A stretch of 64,000 nt of DNA. Origin: Pseudomonadota bacterium (GTDB taxonomy: Bacteria; Pseudomonadota; Gammaproteobacteria; Burkholderiales; Sulfuriferulaceae). Under the pieces are notes generated by a model, which was not told where the DNA came from, ran no database searches, and was given only the letters and a program-made list of their open reading frames with translations. The translations under genes and the position numbers were made by a program. The stretch's first letter is position 1, and each line of letters starts with the position of its first letter. Below, piece after piece: positions 20,685 through 30,453 of the stretch. The stretch is from positions 111,026 to 175,025 of the forward strand of contig JAJYYK010000006.1 of assembly GCA_021801025.1 (NCBI GenBank), given 5' to 3'.

Positions 20685-21310
20685 GTATTGCGCCACATCA
20701 TGGCGAACGTTTCAATATTTATAGCCATCTTCTGGGTACGGCGCTTGCGACGGGTGGCGCGGTTGCGCTCATCGTGCTGGCAGCGAGGCAGGGCAATCCC
20801 TGGAAGATTGTTAGTTTCAGCATCTATGGCGCGACGCTGCTGTTGCTGTATTTATTTTCTACGCTGTATCACAGCCTGCACGGCAAAGCCAAGGACATTT
20901 TTCGCAAGCTGGATCATTATTCGATCTACCTGTTGATTGCCGGTACTTACACCCCGTTTACCCTGGTGACGCTGCACGGGGCCTGGGGATGGTCATTGTT
21001 TGGCGTGATCTGGGGGCTGGCGGTGCTGGGGATTGTGGTGGATTCATTATCGTGGGGAAAGCGCAGAATCCTTCCGGTGATGATTTATTTGGCTATGGGC
21101 TGGCTGGTTCTGCTTGCCCTGAAACCCTTGCTGAATGTCTTGCCGCCTGCAGGCTTCGCATGGCTCCTCGCCGGAGGGATATTTTATACGGTGGGCGTTG
21201 TATTTTTCGCGCTGGATCAGCGAGTGAGGCATGGACACGGAATCTGGCATCTGTTCGTGTTAGCTGGCAGCGCCTGTCATTATTTCGCCATTCTTTTCTA
21301 TGTCGCATGA
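20681..21310 (+). CDS. PAQR / hemolysin III family membrane protein
   Basis: 209 aa with seven predicted membrane segments. The family metal-binding features are visible: FSTLYHSL near residue 65, KLDHYSIYLLIAGTYTPF, and the C-terminal GIWHLFVLAGSACHYFAI with two His. Members are often annotated as hemolysin III (YqfA/TrhA type) and are linked to membrane lipid homeostasis. Start ATG 20681 overlaps the preceding fragment. Confidence 0.92.
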   Translation: MSIAPHHGERFNIYSHLLGTALATGGAVALIVLAARQGNPWKIVSFSIYGATLLLLYLFSTLYHSLHGKAKDIFRKLDHYSIYLLIAGTYTPFTLVTLHGAWGWSLFGVIWGLAVLGIVVDSLSWGKRRILPVMIYLAMGWLVLLALKPLLNVLPPAGFAWLLAGGIFYTVGVVFFALDQRVRHGHGIWHLFVLAGSACHYFAILFYVA

Positions 21311-21474
21311 AAGGAGAGCATGCAAAACCGTGGGAGGAAGCCAGGCAAGCTTTTGAAGGTTTCATGGCGTTGCGAAACAAAATCGTGCGCTTTATCGGTT
21401 TAAATCACCTTGGCGGTCTCGGGGAGTTGAACCTGTCAGAGGTCAAACGGCGCGCAAAATTTTCCACTTTATGA
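21307..21474 (+). CDS. Possible 55-aa small protein, unknown
   Basis: An ATG at 21307 overlaps the stop of the PAQR gene (ATGA) and opens 55 codons: MKGEHAKPWEEARQAFEG and on to KRRAKFSTL. It has no membrane segment and no recognised family. The overlap suggests coupling, but there is no independent support; it may be chance. Confidence 0.25.
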   Translation: MKGEHAKPWEEARQAFEGFMALRNKIVRFIGLNHLGGLGELNLSEVKRRAKFSTL

Positions 21475-21556
21475 CAAAATCAGCCGCTGTAAAAATGGCA
21501 GAAGTACTTGCACTATAAGTAGTTCTTGAAATTTATCGCTGGAAAATACGCGCTGA

Positions 21557-21645
21557 TTTATCCTTTTCCTTGCTGGTTTAAAATCTCGGCCTTCAGGCCG
21601 GCAGGAGCGCCGAACCCCGCCCTGAAGGCCGGTGACCTCATTGCT
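21557..21645. repeat. Dispersed double-hairpin repeat, copy 2 (89 bp)
   Basis: Matches 4744-4854 almost base for base, starting at TTTATCCTTTTCC and ending at CCTCATTGCT. It lacks 20 bases at the base of the right hairpin, so only the left stem, here a perfect CGGCCTTCAGGCCG, is intact. The left stem in copy 1 has a mismatch, so the two copies preserve different halves. It lies between the PAQR gene and ygiD, again outside genes. Confidence 0.75.
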
Positions 21646-21658
21646 AAGGTTTTGGCCT

Positions 21659-22471
21659 TTAGTCCAGGATTTTTACAGGCTTGTCATCAAACGAATAAGC
21701 GCTCATTGAGATGGTGCCGTATGTATAGCTGGTATGGGCGTGTGTGGCAGAAAAATGCTCGCCCACCGCACCAAGCGCAACAAAAAGAGGGAGGAAGTGC
21801 TCTTCAGTGGGATGGTTTTTTTGAGCGAAAGGAGCTATTTTTCGATAAGCCAGCAATTCATCCATAGAACCTTGATCAAGTGTGTTTGCTACCCAATGAT
21901 CAAAATCGGTCACCCAGTCTGGTACCGTGTTACCTGGCTGATGCGACATGGCCTCGCGGAGGTTATGGGTGAGCGAGCCCGACCCAATGATCAGTACCCC
22001 CTGATCGCGCAAGGGTTGTAGCGATAAACCAAGACGATAATGTGTTTCCGGGCCAGCACCGTTAATCAGTGATATTTGGAAGACAGGAATGTCTGCTTTG
22101 GGGTAGATAAGACTCAGGGGCACCCAGACACCGTGATCCAAACCACGATGGGCATCTGTTTTAACAGTGAATCCGTTAGCCGATAAAAAATTGGCGGCCT
22201 GTGTGGCAATTTCCGGCGCGCCCGGTGCCGGATACTCAATATGATAAAGCTCATCGGGAAACCCGCCAAAATCGTGAATGGTTTCGGGTTGCGATGTGAT
22301 GCTGATCGTGGGGCCGCCCACGCTCTCCCAGTGCGCCGAAACCACCAAAATTGCTCGCGGTCGTTCAATGTGTTGTCCAATCGTTGAAAGAAATTGGTAG
22401 GCAGGCCCCTTGGATAACGCCAACATCGGTGAACCATGCGAGATAAAAAAAGTGGGCAGTTTATGTGTCAT
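21659..22471 (-). CDS. ygiD: Class III extradiol dioxygenase (YgiD/DODA family)
   Basis: 270 aa. LigB-type fold with metal ligands visible as FFISHGSPMLAL (His near 14), SAHWES (His near 50) and the GLDHGVWVPL and SGSLTHNLR motifs. E. coli YgiD opens L-DOPA by 4,5-extradiol cleavage using iron or zinc. The physiological substrate here is unknown. It stands alone on the minus strand. Confidence 0.92.
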   Translation of the reverse strand: MTHKLPTFFISHGSPMLALSKGPAYQFLSTIGQHIERPRAILVVSAHWESVGGPTISITSQPETIHDFGGFPDELYHIEYPAPGAPEIATQAANFLSANGFTVKTDAHRGLDHGVWVPLSLIYPKADIPVFQISLINGAGPETHYRLGLSLQPLRDQGVLIIGSGSLTHNLREAMSHQPGNTVPDWVTDFDHWVANTLDQGSMDELLAYRKIAPFAQKNHPTEEHFLPLFVALGAVGEHFSATHAHTSYTYGTISMSAYSFDDKPVKILD

Positions 22472-22824
22472 CGTCGTGTGTATGAGCTGCTATCGTTGAA
22501 TTGAAATAATAATTTTCGGGGTAAATTGCCGGTGATGCCGGGGTTTGCTCATATTAAACAGTCTTGTTTGAGTTGAGGCGCTCACTTGACCGACCAGGAC
22601 ATCAGGTTTTGAATCTACCCCTTGTTATGCGGTTGTGCAAGCACCTTGTTCCTAAACAGGCTGCGAAGCGCAAAGGCGGCAGAATAAACCACTGCTGAAC
22701 ATCCCATAAACGAAAAGCAGTGAAAAATCAGCACAATTTTGAATCATCGCAACAAAGTGGTCAGAAGTCGCCGCTCTCGGTTACAATTGTGATATTCAAG
22801 CGTAAACAGTAGGGTCATTGAACG
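22472..22824. other. Intergenic region between divergent ygiD and purE
   Basis: 353 bases. TACAAT (22782-22787) preceded at 18 bases by TGGTCA (22758-22763) is a weak candidate purE promoter. No riboswitch fold, tRNA or open frame worth naming was found. Confidence 0.4.
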
Positions 22825-23334
22825 ATGAGCGCACCGAAAATTGGGATTGTGATGGGTAGTCAGAGTGATTGGCCGGTGATGGAAAAAGCTGCCGGGCAAC
22901 TGGAGGCATTGGGCGTGCTGTTTGAAGCGCGGGTGGTTTCTGCGCACCGCACGCCGGATTTGTTGTTTGAGTATGCTGCCTCTGCCCAAGCGCGCGGTTT
23001 ACAAGCGATTATTGCGGGTGCGGGCGGCGCAGCACATCTGCCCGGGATGCTGGCAGCCAAAACCACGGTACCTGTTTTGGGTGTGCCGATTCCTTCCAGA
23101 TATTTAAAAGGTATTGATTCTTTGTTGTCCATCGTACAGATGCCCAAAGGTATTCCTGTGGCGACTTTCGCCATCGGTGAAGCGGGTGCAGTGAATGCCG
23201 CACTGTTCGCGGCGGCAATGCTGGCGCTGAATCAACCAGGATTGGCACGGCGTTTGGATCAATTCCGTGCGCAACAGACGAAAACTGTGCTGGAGATGGA
23301 CTTGAATATGGAGTTGCCCGATGCCGCACGCTAA
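22825..23334 (+). CDS. purE: N5-carboxyaminoimidazole ribonucleotide mutase
   Basis: 169 aa. Class I PurE, which moves the carboxyl group of N5-CAIR to give CAIR in purine synthesis. Active-site signatures [23 protein letters not shown] and [13 protein letters not shown] are complete. The 14-base overlap with purK points to translational coupling. Confidence 0.98.
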   Translation: MSAPKIGIVMGSQSDWPVMEKAAGQLEALGVLFEARVVSAHRTPDLLFEYAASAQARGLQAIIAGAGGAAHLPGMLAAKTTVPVLGVPIPSRYLKGIDSLLSIVQMPKGIPVATFAIGEAGAVNAALFAAAMLALNQPGLARRLDQFRAQQTKTVLEMDLNMELPDAAR

Positions 23335-24487
23335 TCAGCCGATTTTGCCGGGTGCCACACTCGGTATGTTGGGTGGTGGGCAGCTTGGGCGTTTGTTCAC
23401 GGTGGCGGCACGGGGTATGGGTTATCGTGTCATGGTGCTTGATCCTGATGCCAGCAGCCCCGCAGGCCAACTGGCTGATGTACACCTGTGTGCAGAATAT
23501 GATGATCCTGCAGCGTGGGAACAGTTGACTCAGCATTGCGCCGCCATTACCACCGAATTTGAAAATATTTCTGCTGAAATTTTGCATACGTTGGCCAAAT
23601 ACCGCCCGGTCAGACCGGGGGCCGAAGCCGTGGCCGTGGTGCAACATCGTGTCAGCGAAAAACGCTGGTTGCAGGCGCAAGGCATTGCCACGGCAGCGTT
23701 CGCGGTGATTGGCCACGCCGATGATGTCGCTGCAGCATGTTCGATGGTGGGGTTTCCAGCGATCTTGAAAGTCGCTCGTTTTGGTTATGATGGGAAAGGG
23801 CAAGCACGCGTCGCTAACCGTGCTGAAGTTGAAACTGCTTTTGCTGAATTCGGTGGCGAAGTTTGCGTATTGGAGCAACAAATTACCTTGCAATGCGAGT
23901 TGTCCGTGGTGCTGGGGCGTAATGTCCTTGGCCAAACGGCCTGTTTCCCGGTGGCGGAGAATATTCATGCGCAAGGCATACTCGACATGAGTATTGTTCC
24001 TGCGCGCATTTCGCCAGCACTGGCCGACCTGGCACAACAAACGGCGTTGTTCATTGCGCAATCATTGCACTATTGCGGCGTGCTGGGCGTGGAGTTTTTT
24101 GTCACGACCGAGGGTAAACTACTGGTCAATGAGTTGGCGCCGCGCCCGCACAACAGTGGTCATTTTACTCTGGATGCCTGTCTAACCAGCCAGTTTGAAT
24201 TGCAGGTGCGGGCGCTGTGCAATCTGCCTCTGGGTGCGACGGCGCAACACACGCCTGCGGTCATGGTCAATTTGTTGGGTGATTTGTGGGGTCAGAGCCA
24301 ACCGAACTGGCAAGTGCTGATGCAGCATCCCTACGCCAAGCTGCATCTGTATGGCAAAATTGCCGCACGGTCAGGACGCAAAATGGGGCACTTTACCTGT
24401 TTGGCAGATACGGTAGGCGACGCGCTGGCGTTGGCACAAGAAATACGCCACGCTTTGCCCGCCATGGCAGATTCATTCAGGAGATGA
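23321..24487 (+). CDS. purK: 5-(carboxyamino)imidazole ribonucleotide synthase
   Basis: 388 aa ATP-grasp enzyme that makes N5-CAIR from AIR, bicarbonate and ATP, the substrate of PurE. Seen: [12 protein letters not shown] near 15, [19 protein letters not shown] in the ATP-grasp core, and [18 protein letters not shown]. It overlaps purE at its start, and argA begins just after its stop. Confidence 0.98.
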   Translation: MPHANQPILPGATLGMLGGGQLGRLFTVAARGMGYRVMVLDPDASSPAGQLADVHLCAEYDDPAAWEQLTQHCAAITTEFENISAEILHTLAKYRPVRPGAEAVAVVQHRVSEKRWLQAQGIATAAFAVIGHADDVAAACSMVGFPAILKVARFGYDGKGQARVANRAEVETAFAEFGGEVCVLEQQITLQCELSVVLGRNVLGQTACFPVAENIHAQGILDMSIVPARISPALADLAQQTALFIAQSLHYCGVLGVEFFVTTEGKLLVNELAPRPHNSGHFTLDACLTSQFELQVRALCNLPLGATAQHTPAVMVNLLGDLWGQSQPNWQVLMQHPYAKLHLYGKIAARSGRKMGHFTCLADTVGDALALAQEIRHALPAMADSFRR

Positions 24488-24492
24488 GTTTA

Positions 24493-25803
24493 ATGCACTC
24501 CACCGCCTTTGTTCACTGGTTTCGTTCTGCGGCACCGTATATTCACGCCTTCCGGGGCAAGACATTTGTGATCGCTTTTGGTGGCGAAATGCTGGTGGAT
24601 GGACAGTTTACGGCGCTGGCGCACGATTTGAATTTATTGAACAGCTTGGGCGTACGTCTGGTGCTGGTGCATGGCGTGCGGCCACAGGTGGAAGCACACT
24701 TGATTGAGCGCAGGGCCGTCGTGCGCTATGTAGAAGGCTTGCGGGTGACCGATGATAGCGCATTGGCCTGCGTGAAAGAAGCTGTGGGGGAAACACGGGT
24801 GGAAATCGAAGCCTTGTTGTCGATGAGCCTTCTGGATACACCGATGGCCAACGCCGATATTCGTGTGGCATCCGGCAATTTTGTGACGGCACGTCCATTG
24901 GGGGTGCGCGCTGGGGTGGATTTGTTGCATACCGGCGTGGTGCGTAAAATTAACGCCAATGCGTTGCAACAACGTCTGGATAACAATGATATTGTGTTGT
25001 TATCGCCGCTTGGTTATTCCCCTACCGGGGAGATATTTAACCTGACGCTGGAAAATGTGGCGACTGCAGCCGCCATTACGCTTAAAGCGGACAAGCTGAT
25101 TTTCTTCATGGAAACCGAGGGCGTACTCGATGAAAATGGTGAGTTGCTACACCAGATCACTGCCCCCGAAGCACAACAATTGATGGCTGCCCGTGGCGCC
25201 TGTGATGATGATACGGCCTATTATTTACCCAGCGCCATTTCCGCTTGTCAGCAGGGTGTGCCGCGTGCGCACCTCATCAGTCGCCATGTCGATGGTGCCC
25301 TGTTGGGCGAGTTATTCACCCATCATGGCGTCGGCACGCTGCTGACCCAGGCACGACTAGAAACTTTGCGTCCGGCTCAAATGGATGATGTGGGGCATAT
25401 TCAACAGTTGATTCGTCCTCTGGAAGAGGGCGGGACGCTGGTGCGGCGTTCGCGCGAACGCCTGGAAATGGATATTGAACGGTTTATCGTGCTGGAATAC
25501 GATGGTCGTCTTATCGGCTGCGCTGCGCTGTATGATTTTCCGGAATCCTCATCCGGGGAAGTGGCTTGCATGGTCGTGCATCCCGATTACCGGGGGCATT
25601 CGTATGGCGACAGTTTGTTGAGTGCCGTTGAACAAACCGCACGTGCAAAAGGTTTGCGGTGGTTGTATGCACTGACCACACACACTGAACACTGGTTTGT
25701 CGAGCGTGGATTTGGTAACGCGAATGTGAGTGATTTGCCTGCAGAAAGGCAAGCGGACTACAACAGTGAGCGACGTTCCAAAGTATTTGTGAAAGTATTG
25801 TGA
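24493..25803 (+). CDS. argA: Amino-acid N-acetyltransferase (N-acetylglutamate synthase)
   Basis: 436 aa from ATG 24493. AGGAG (24479-24483) stands 9 bases before it, whereas the alternative ATG 24484 directly abuts AGGAG and overlaps the purK stop. N-terminal amino-acid-kinase-like domain (KTFVIAFGGEML, LVHGVRPQV) plus C-terminal GNAT domain (VHPDYRGHSYGDSLL). It acetylates glutamate to begin arginine synthesis. Its close placement after purEK puts purine and arginine steps in one transcription unit. Confidence 0.95.
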   Translation: MHSTAFVHWFRSAAPYIHAFRGKTFVIAFGGEMLVDGQFTALAHDLNLLNSLGVRLVLVHGVRPQVEAHLIERRAVVRYVEGLRVTDDSALACVKEAVGETRVEIEALLSMSLLDTPMANADIRVASGNFVTARPLGVRAGVDLLHTGVVRKINANALQQRLDNNDIVLLSPLGYSPTGEIFNLTLENVATAAAITLKADKLIFFMETEGVLDENGELLHQITAPEAQQLMAARGACDDDTAYYLPSAISACQQGVPRAHLISRHVDGALLGELFTHHGVGTLLTQARLETLRPAQMDDVGHIQQLIRPLEEGGTLVRRSRERLEMDIERFIVLEYDGRLIGCAALYDFPESSSGEVACMVVHPDYRGHSYGDSLLSAVEQTARAKGLRWLYALTTHTEHWFVERGFGNANVSDLPAERQADYNSERRSKVFVKVL

Positions 25804-25881
25804 TGCGGTCTGTATCTGGCGGAATAAGGTCGGCTTGGTGTGAAACGGGACAAACCATAAAAATATCGCAAAAGAGATAGT

Positions 25882-26826
25882 ATGAATAATACAAATAACT
25901 CATGGAAAGAAAGTATTTATCTGGTCCGGGAAGAGTTGGCGCACAAACTGCATGAACCCCTGGCAAATTTGGCCGAACGGTGCACGTCGGTGTGGGGTAA
26001 TCGTGATCAGCTTGATGTGGTGCTTATGGAAAACTTTGCCAGCATTCCTTATTGCACCTATCTGTATTGTCTGAATGTGGATGGTGTTCAGATTTGCGAC
26101 AATGTGGGTAAAACAGGGACGGCACCAGAACATTTTGGCCGGGATCGTTCGCATCGTCCCTATATGAAAGAAAGCGTACCCGCGTGGGGATTCCTGCTGT
26201 CGGATGCTTATATCAGCCTGATAGGGCAAAGACCGGCTATCACCGCCTTGCAAATTGTGCGCGCAGGTTCTGCCATGCTGGGTTATCTCGGTGCGGATTT
26301 CGATTTGCGTGATCTGCCTGTGACATCTTCTCTTTATGAAGAATCAGTGTTTTGGCGGCAAGTGAAGGGTGACCCGGCAATTCGCGGTACGGTTTTTCAA
26401 CAATGCCGCGTGGAAAGCCGTATGGACGCCAATTTGCCGCAGGCACTGTCCATCCTGAATGAATTGCTCACGCATCGAGGCGTGTTTCAATGCCAGATCC
26501 ATTTTTCCAGTAGTCAGGCCACAATATGGACTGTGGCTGATCCTTTCCGTTACCGTATTCTGGATCATGAGGCATTAAGCGATGCGGACATTTGTTTGGT
26601 ATTTCCGCCTCAGGCTTATCCAGATGATGCCACCATTCCACAAGAGAATATTGAACACATTCTGGATGCCATGCGATCCCTGCGCTTCACTGACCCGACG
26701 ATTTACTTGCGCGCAGCTTCAATCAATATTTTTAATGGTATGATTAGCCTTACTTTTTCTTGTGATGGATCGCACTATATGTCTTATGTTGAGTTTCTGT
26801 CCAAAGGCAAGTCGTTCTGGTATTAA
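25882..26826 (+). CDS. Cache-type (PDC) sensor-like protein without output domain
   Basis: 314 aa. The first half has the PDC/Cache pattern: Y-C-LNVDGVQICDNVG at about 58-76, FGRDRSHRPYMKE at about 89-101, then SDAYISLIGQRPAITALQIV. No signal peptide or membrane segment is evident, and no kinase, GGDEF or MCP domain follows. The C-terminal half (from about 170) is unrecognised. Cache domains usually bind small ligands outside the cell, so a soluble, output-less version is unusual. Preceded by AAGAGAT before ATG 25882. Confidence 0.6.
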   Translation: MNNTNNSWKESIYLVREELAHKLHEPLANLAERCTSVWGNRDQLDVVLMENFASIPYCTYLYCLNVDGVQICDNVGKTGTAPEHFGRDRSHRPYMKESVPAWGFLLSDAYISLIGQRPAITALQIVRAGSAMLGYLGADFDLRDLPVTSSLYEESVFWRQVKGDPAIRGTVFQQCRVESRMDANLPQALSILNELLTHRGVFQCQIHFSSSQATIWTVADPFRYRILDHEALSDADICLVFPPQAYPDDATIPQENIEHILDAMRSLRFTDPTIYLRAASINIFNGMISLTFSCDGSHYMSYVEFLSKGKSFWY

Positions 26827-27061
26827 GTTGGGTGATCATGGTGGAGTAGATCCTGATTATCCGCTCCATGGCATGAGGGGCGACTTGATTGCTTTGGGTT
26901 GTGTCGAAAAAAGCGGAAACAGATTAATTCAACGCGTTGCCGGCGCGTGACATCTGCGCGGCATATAAATCCAGGTTAAATATCCTCAAATGCGCGCTTC
27001 TAATGCGCATCCGTCCGCTTCGTTGTAAAATACACGCTTTCGATTAAGCTGGGCTCCTAAC

Positions 27062-28657
27062 GTGATTGCAACGCAAGGTATTACCATACAATTCGGCGCG
27101 AAACCGCTGTTTGAAAATGTCTCTGTCAAATTTGGTGAAGGCCATCGTTATGGCTTGATCGGTGCCAACGGTTGCGGCAAATCTACCTTCATGAAAATTC
27201 TGGCTGGCCAACTTACGCCAACCAGTGGACAAGTGATGTTAGACCAAGGCGAAAAGCTGGGCTGGTTGCGTCAGGATCAGTTTGGCTATGAAGACCAAAT
27301 CGTGCTCGATGTGGTGATGCAGGGTGACGCCAAATTGTGGGCGGTCAAGCATGAGCGCGACAATATTTACGCCAACCCGGATGCCACGGAAGACGAGTAC
27401 ATGCGTGCCGCCGAACTGGAAGGCGAGTTCGCAGAGCTGGACGGGTACTCGGCTGAAGCGCGTGCAGGCGAATTGCTGTTGGGACTGGGCATCGATGGTA
27501 AATTGCACAATGGTCCGATGAAAGAGGTTGCACCGGGCTGGAAATTGCGGGTGCTGCTGGCGCAAGTATTGTTTGGCAATCCTGACATCATGTTGCTGGA
27601 CGAACCGACCAATAACCTGGACATCACCACCATCAGCTGGCTGGAAGAAATTCTTGATCAGCGCTCATGCACGATGATTATTATTTCACATGACCGACAT
27701 TTCCTGAATTCGATTTGCACGCATATGGCCGATTTGGATTATGGCAAAATTCAACTTTTCCCCGGTAACTACGACGAATACATGATGGCCGCGCAACAGC
27801 AACGTGAAGGTTTGCAAGCCGCCAACAGCCGTGCGAAAGATAAAATTGCCGAACTGCAAACCTTCGTTTCACGTTTCTCTGCAAATGCGTCCAAAGCACG
27901 TCAAGCCACCTCCCGGGTCAAGCAAATTGACAAGCTCAAACAGGACATGACCGTGTTTACACCTTCATCGCGTCAATATCCTTATATTCGTTTTGAACAG
28001 GATAAACCGCTGCATCGCAATGTGGTGGCGGTTGAAAATCTGGACATTGGCTACGATAAATCGCTGTGTGATAAATTTAATTTTATGATTGAGGCCGGTG
28101 AGCGGATTGCGGTGATTGGAGAAAACGGCGTGGGAAAAACCACACTGCTCAACACCCTGGTGGGCCAACACCCCGCATTGGGCGGCAGCATTAAATGGTC
28201 GGACAATGCGACCATCGGTTACTATGAACAAAACCATGCGGAAGAATTTGATTCTGATCTGAATCTGTTCGACTGGATGAAGCAATGGGGTCAGGCCAAT
28301 GATGATGATCAGGCCATACGCAGCGTATTAGGCAAGTTATTGTTTTCAGGCGACGATGTGAAAAAATCGGTACGCGTATTGTCTGGTGGTGAGCAAGGTC
28401 GCATGATGTTTGGTAAACTGATCTTGACCCGCACCAATGTGCTGATGATGGACGAGCCCACTAATCACCTGGATATGGAGTCTATCGAATCAATCAACTC
28501 CGCACTGGAACTGTATAAAGGCACGGTGATTTTTGTTTCGCATGACCGGTCTTTTGTGTCGTCGCTGGCCACCCGTCTGATTGAAATACGTGATGGTAAA
28601 GTGGATGTGTTCAATGGCAATTATGAGGAATACCTCGTCAGTCGCGGTTTGAATTAA
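27062..28657 (+). CDS. ybiT: ABC-F family ATPase YbiT
   Basis: 531 aa from GTG 27062. Two ABC cassettes: Walker [10 protein letters not shown] and GENGVGKTT, signature motifs [12 protein letters not shown] and [13 protein letters not shown], Walker B with [12 protein letters not shown] and [13 protein letters not shown] charged linker with [26 protein letters not shown] is diagnostic of the YbiT subgroup, which acts on ribosomes rather than as a transporter. Its TAA shares one base with the ATG of purN (TAATG). Confidence 0.95.
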   Translation: MIATQGITIQFGAKPLFENVSVKFGEGHRYGLIGANGCGKSTFMKILAGQLTPTSGQVMLDQGEKLGWLRQDQFGYEDQIVLDVVMQGDAKLWAVKHERDNIYANPDATEDEYMRAAELEGEFAELDGYSAEARAGELLLGLGIDGKLHNGPMKEVAPGWKLRVLLAQVLFGNPDIMLLDEPTNNLDITTISWLEEILDQRSCTMIIISHDRHFLNSICTHMADLDYGKIQLFPGNYDEYMMAAQQQREGLQAANSRAKDKIAELQTFVSRFSANASKARQATSRVKQIDKLKQDMTVFTPSSRQYPYIRFEQDKPLHRNVVAVENLDIGYDKSLCDKFNFMIEAGERIAVIGENGVGKTTLLNTLVGQHPALGGSIKWSDNATIGYYEQNHAEEFDSDLNLFDWMKQWGQANDDDQAIRSVLGKLLFSGDDVKKSVRVLSGGEQGRMMFGKLILTRTNVLMMDEPTNHLDMESIESINSALELYKGTVIFVSHDRSFVSSLATRLIEIRDGKVDVFNGNYEEYLVSRGLN

Positions 28658-29307
28658 TGTCTGCGCAACGCGTGGTCGTGCTGATTTCCGGCCGGGGGTC
28701 CAATCTTGGCGCATTGATCGCGGCTGGTTTGCCCGTGAGTGCGGTATTGTCCAATCGCGCGGATGCCCCCGGTTTGGCTCTGGCGCAATCGCATGGCATT
28801 GCCACAGAATCACTCTCGCCCCGGGACTACCCGGACCGAACCTCCTTTGACCGTGCGCTAAGTGAGCGTATCGATCACTATCGACCTGATCTGGTGGTGT
28901 TAGCAGGGTATATGCGTATTTTGAGTGATGAGTTTGTGATGCATTATCAAGGGCGATTAATCAATATCCATCCTTCATTGTTACCCAGCTATCCGGGTAT
29001 GGATACCCATGCCCGCGCTTTGTCTGATGGAGTGAAAGTTCATGGCTGTACAGTACATTTTGTGATTCCTGAGCTCGATAGCGGGCCAATCATCATGCAG
29101 GCCGGGGTGCCTGTGCATGCTGACGACAGCGTAAACAGCCTGACCGAGCGTGTTTTGGCCGCCGAACACCATATTTACCCGCAAGCGATAGCGTGGTATT
29201 TACAGGATCGTTTGACCGTGGATGCGCAAGGGCGGGTTAACGTGGCAGGTGTTTCACCGATGGCGCAAAGCGTGCTAATGCTGGATGTCGCCACAGAAGG
29301 TGGGTAA
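28657..29307 (+). CDS. purN: Phosphoribosylglycinamide formyltransferase
   Basis: 216 aa. Transfers the formyl group of 10-formyl-THF to GAR in purine synthesis. Visible: VVLISGRGSNLGALI, LAGYMRILSDEFV, NIHPSLLPSYPGMDTHARAL with the catalytic Asn-His, and GCTVHFVIPELDSGPII with the catalytic Asp. Overlaps ybiT by one base and precedes the DUF3108 gene by 2 bases, a common betaproteobacterial order. Confidence 0.98.
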   Translation: MSAQRVVVLISGRGSNLGALIAAGLPVSAVLSNRADAPGLALAQSHGIATESLSPRDYPDRTSFDRALSERIDHYRPDLVVLAGYMRILSDEFVMHYQGRLINIHPSLLPSYPGMDTHARALSDGVKVHGCTVHFVIPELDSGPIIMQAGVPVHADDSVNSLTERVLAAEHHIYPQAIAWYLQDRLTVDAQGRVNVAGVSPMAQSVLMLDVATEGG

Positions 29308-29309
29308 GG

Positions 29310-30410
29310 ATGAATCCGGCTGGCGATCCGCAAGGGGTGCAGCGTAAGCCCACAACACCACGGAAAACCTTGATGCCACGCAAGCCTTCAGCACGGCGCG
29401 CGCGAACTGTTTTGATATGGGCCGTCGTGTTGTCCTTGTTGCTGCATGGATTATTGCTGGGCGGTTTTCATTTTGATTTTCCTCATTTCTCCGCCTCACG
29501 TCAGCCCTTGCAAGTCAGGATGATTGCTCTGCCCGTACCGCCCATACACCCTTTGTCATCAGCCAGACCCGCTCAGCATATTGTCAGGCGGCATCATGTT
29601 GTACGTATGATCAAAACAGCTGATCAGGTTCAATCTGCGCCGGTGGCGAACGCTCCGCCGATGCCGCCAACAGAACCGCCACCTGTGCAGGGTGCTGGAG
29701 CGTATTCACCCGCCCCCGTCGCTCCTGACGTGAAGCCCGCACCACCCGTTGAACAGCCTCAGACCACGACCTTGCCCGCACACTTTGAGCTGCAATACCA
29801 TCTCCTGCTGGGTGAGAACGGCCTGCCCCTTGGTCATGCCAGTTATGTCTGGATCGCTGAAGAGAACCGTTATACCCTGGTGAGTATTACCCAGGCGGAA
29901 GGGCTATTGGCCCTGTTTCAGCCGGGAAGGCTGGAACAAATCAGCACTGGGCACATTCAGGGTAATGACCTTGTCCCCGATGATTTTGAAATTCAGCGAG
30001 GCAGTGACAGCGCTGACAAATCCACGCATATCCATATTGATTATACCCAACAGCAAGCGACCATCACGCATGCTGGAAAGCAACAAACTGAACCGCTGCC
30101 GGGCAGCGTGCAGGATATTTTGAGTGTGATCTTTCAGCTGGCGCTTCACCCCCCGAAGTCGGGAACAATGTTGCTTTATGTCAGCAGTGGCAAAGAATTT
30201 AAGCCTTACCATGTCATCGCTGTCGGGGAGGAACGCATCAATACGCCGCTGGGTGTGTTGCGCACTTTGCATTTGAGTTGGCCTGCTGAAAGTGATGAAA
30301 ATGCAATGGATGTTTGGCTGGATGAAGACCACAACAATGCACCAGTCAAAATTCGCGTTCGTCAGCAGGGATTGGGCACGCTTGTTCAGGTCATTACCGG
30401 AATGCAGTAA
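29310..30410 (+). CDS. DUF3108 domain protein with TonB-like N-terminus
   Basis: 366 aa. An N-terminal basic stretch and one membrane anchor (about residues 34-52) are followed by a long Pro/Ala-rich spacer (about 95-150), then the DUF3108 beta-rich domain from about 158 (FELQYHLLLGENGLPLGHASYVW) to the end. The anchor-spacer layout resembles TonB. The domain probably lies in the periplasm. Its role is unknown; it is regularly found after purN in this group. Confidence 0.88.
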   Translation: MNPAGDPQGVQRKPTTPRKTLMPRKPSARRARTVLIWAVVLSLLLHGLLLGGFHFDFPHFSASRQPLQVRMIALPVPPIHPLSSARPAQHIVRRHHVVRMIKTADQVQSAPVANAPPMPPTEPPPVQGAGAYSPAPVAPDVKPAPPVEQPQTTTLPAHFELQYHLLLGENGLPLGHASYVWIAEENRYTLVSITQAEGLLALFQPGRLEQISTGHIQGNDLVPDDFEIQRGSDSADKSTHIHIDYTQQQATITHAGKQQTEPLPGSVQDILSVIFQLALHPPKSGTMLLYVSSGKEFKPYHVIAVGEERINTPLGVLRTLHLSWPAESDENAMDVWLDEDHNNAPVKIRVRQQGLGTLVQVITGMQ

Positions 30411-30453
30411 TTTGTCTTGCTCTGCGCTACGATGAATACACGCTTCAATCCAT

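Noticed and set aside
20681..21310. Hemolysin as a virulence factor
   Set aside because: PAQR/hemolysin III proteins are widespread membrane homeostasis proteins; nothing here supports a toxin role.
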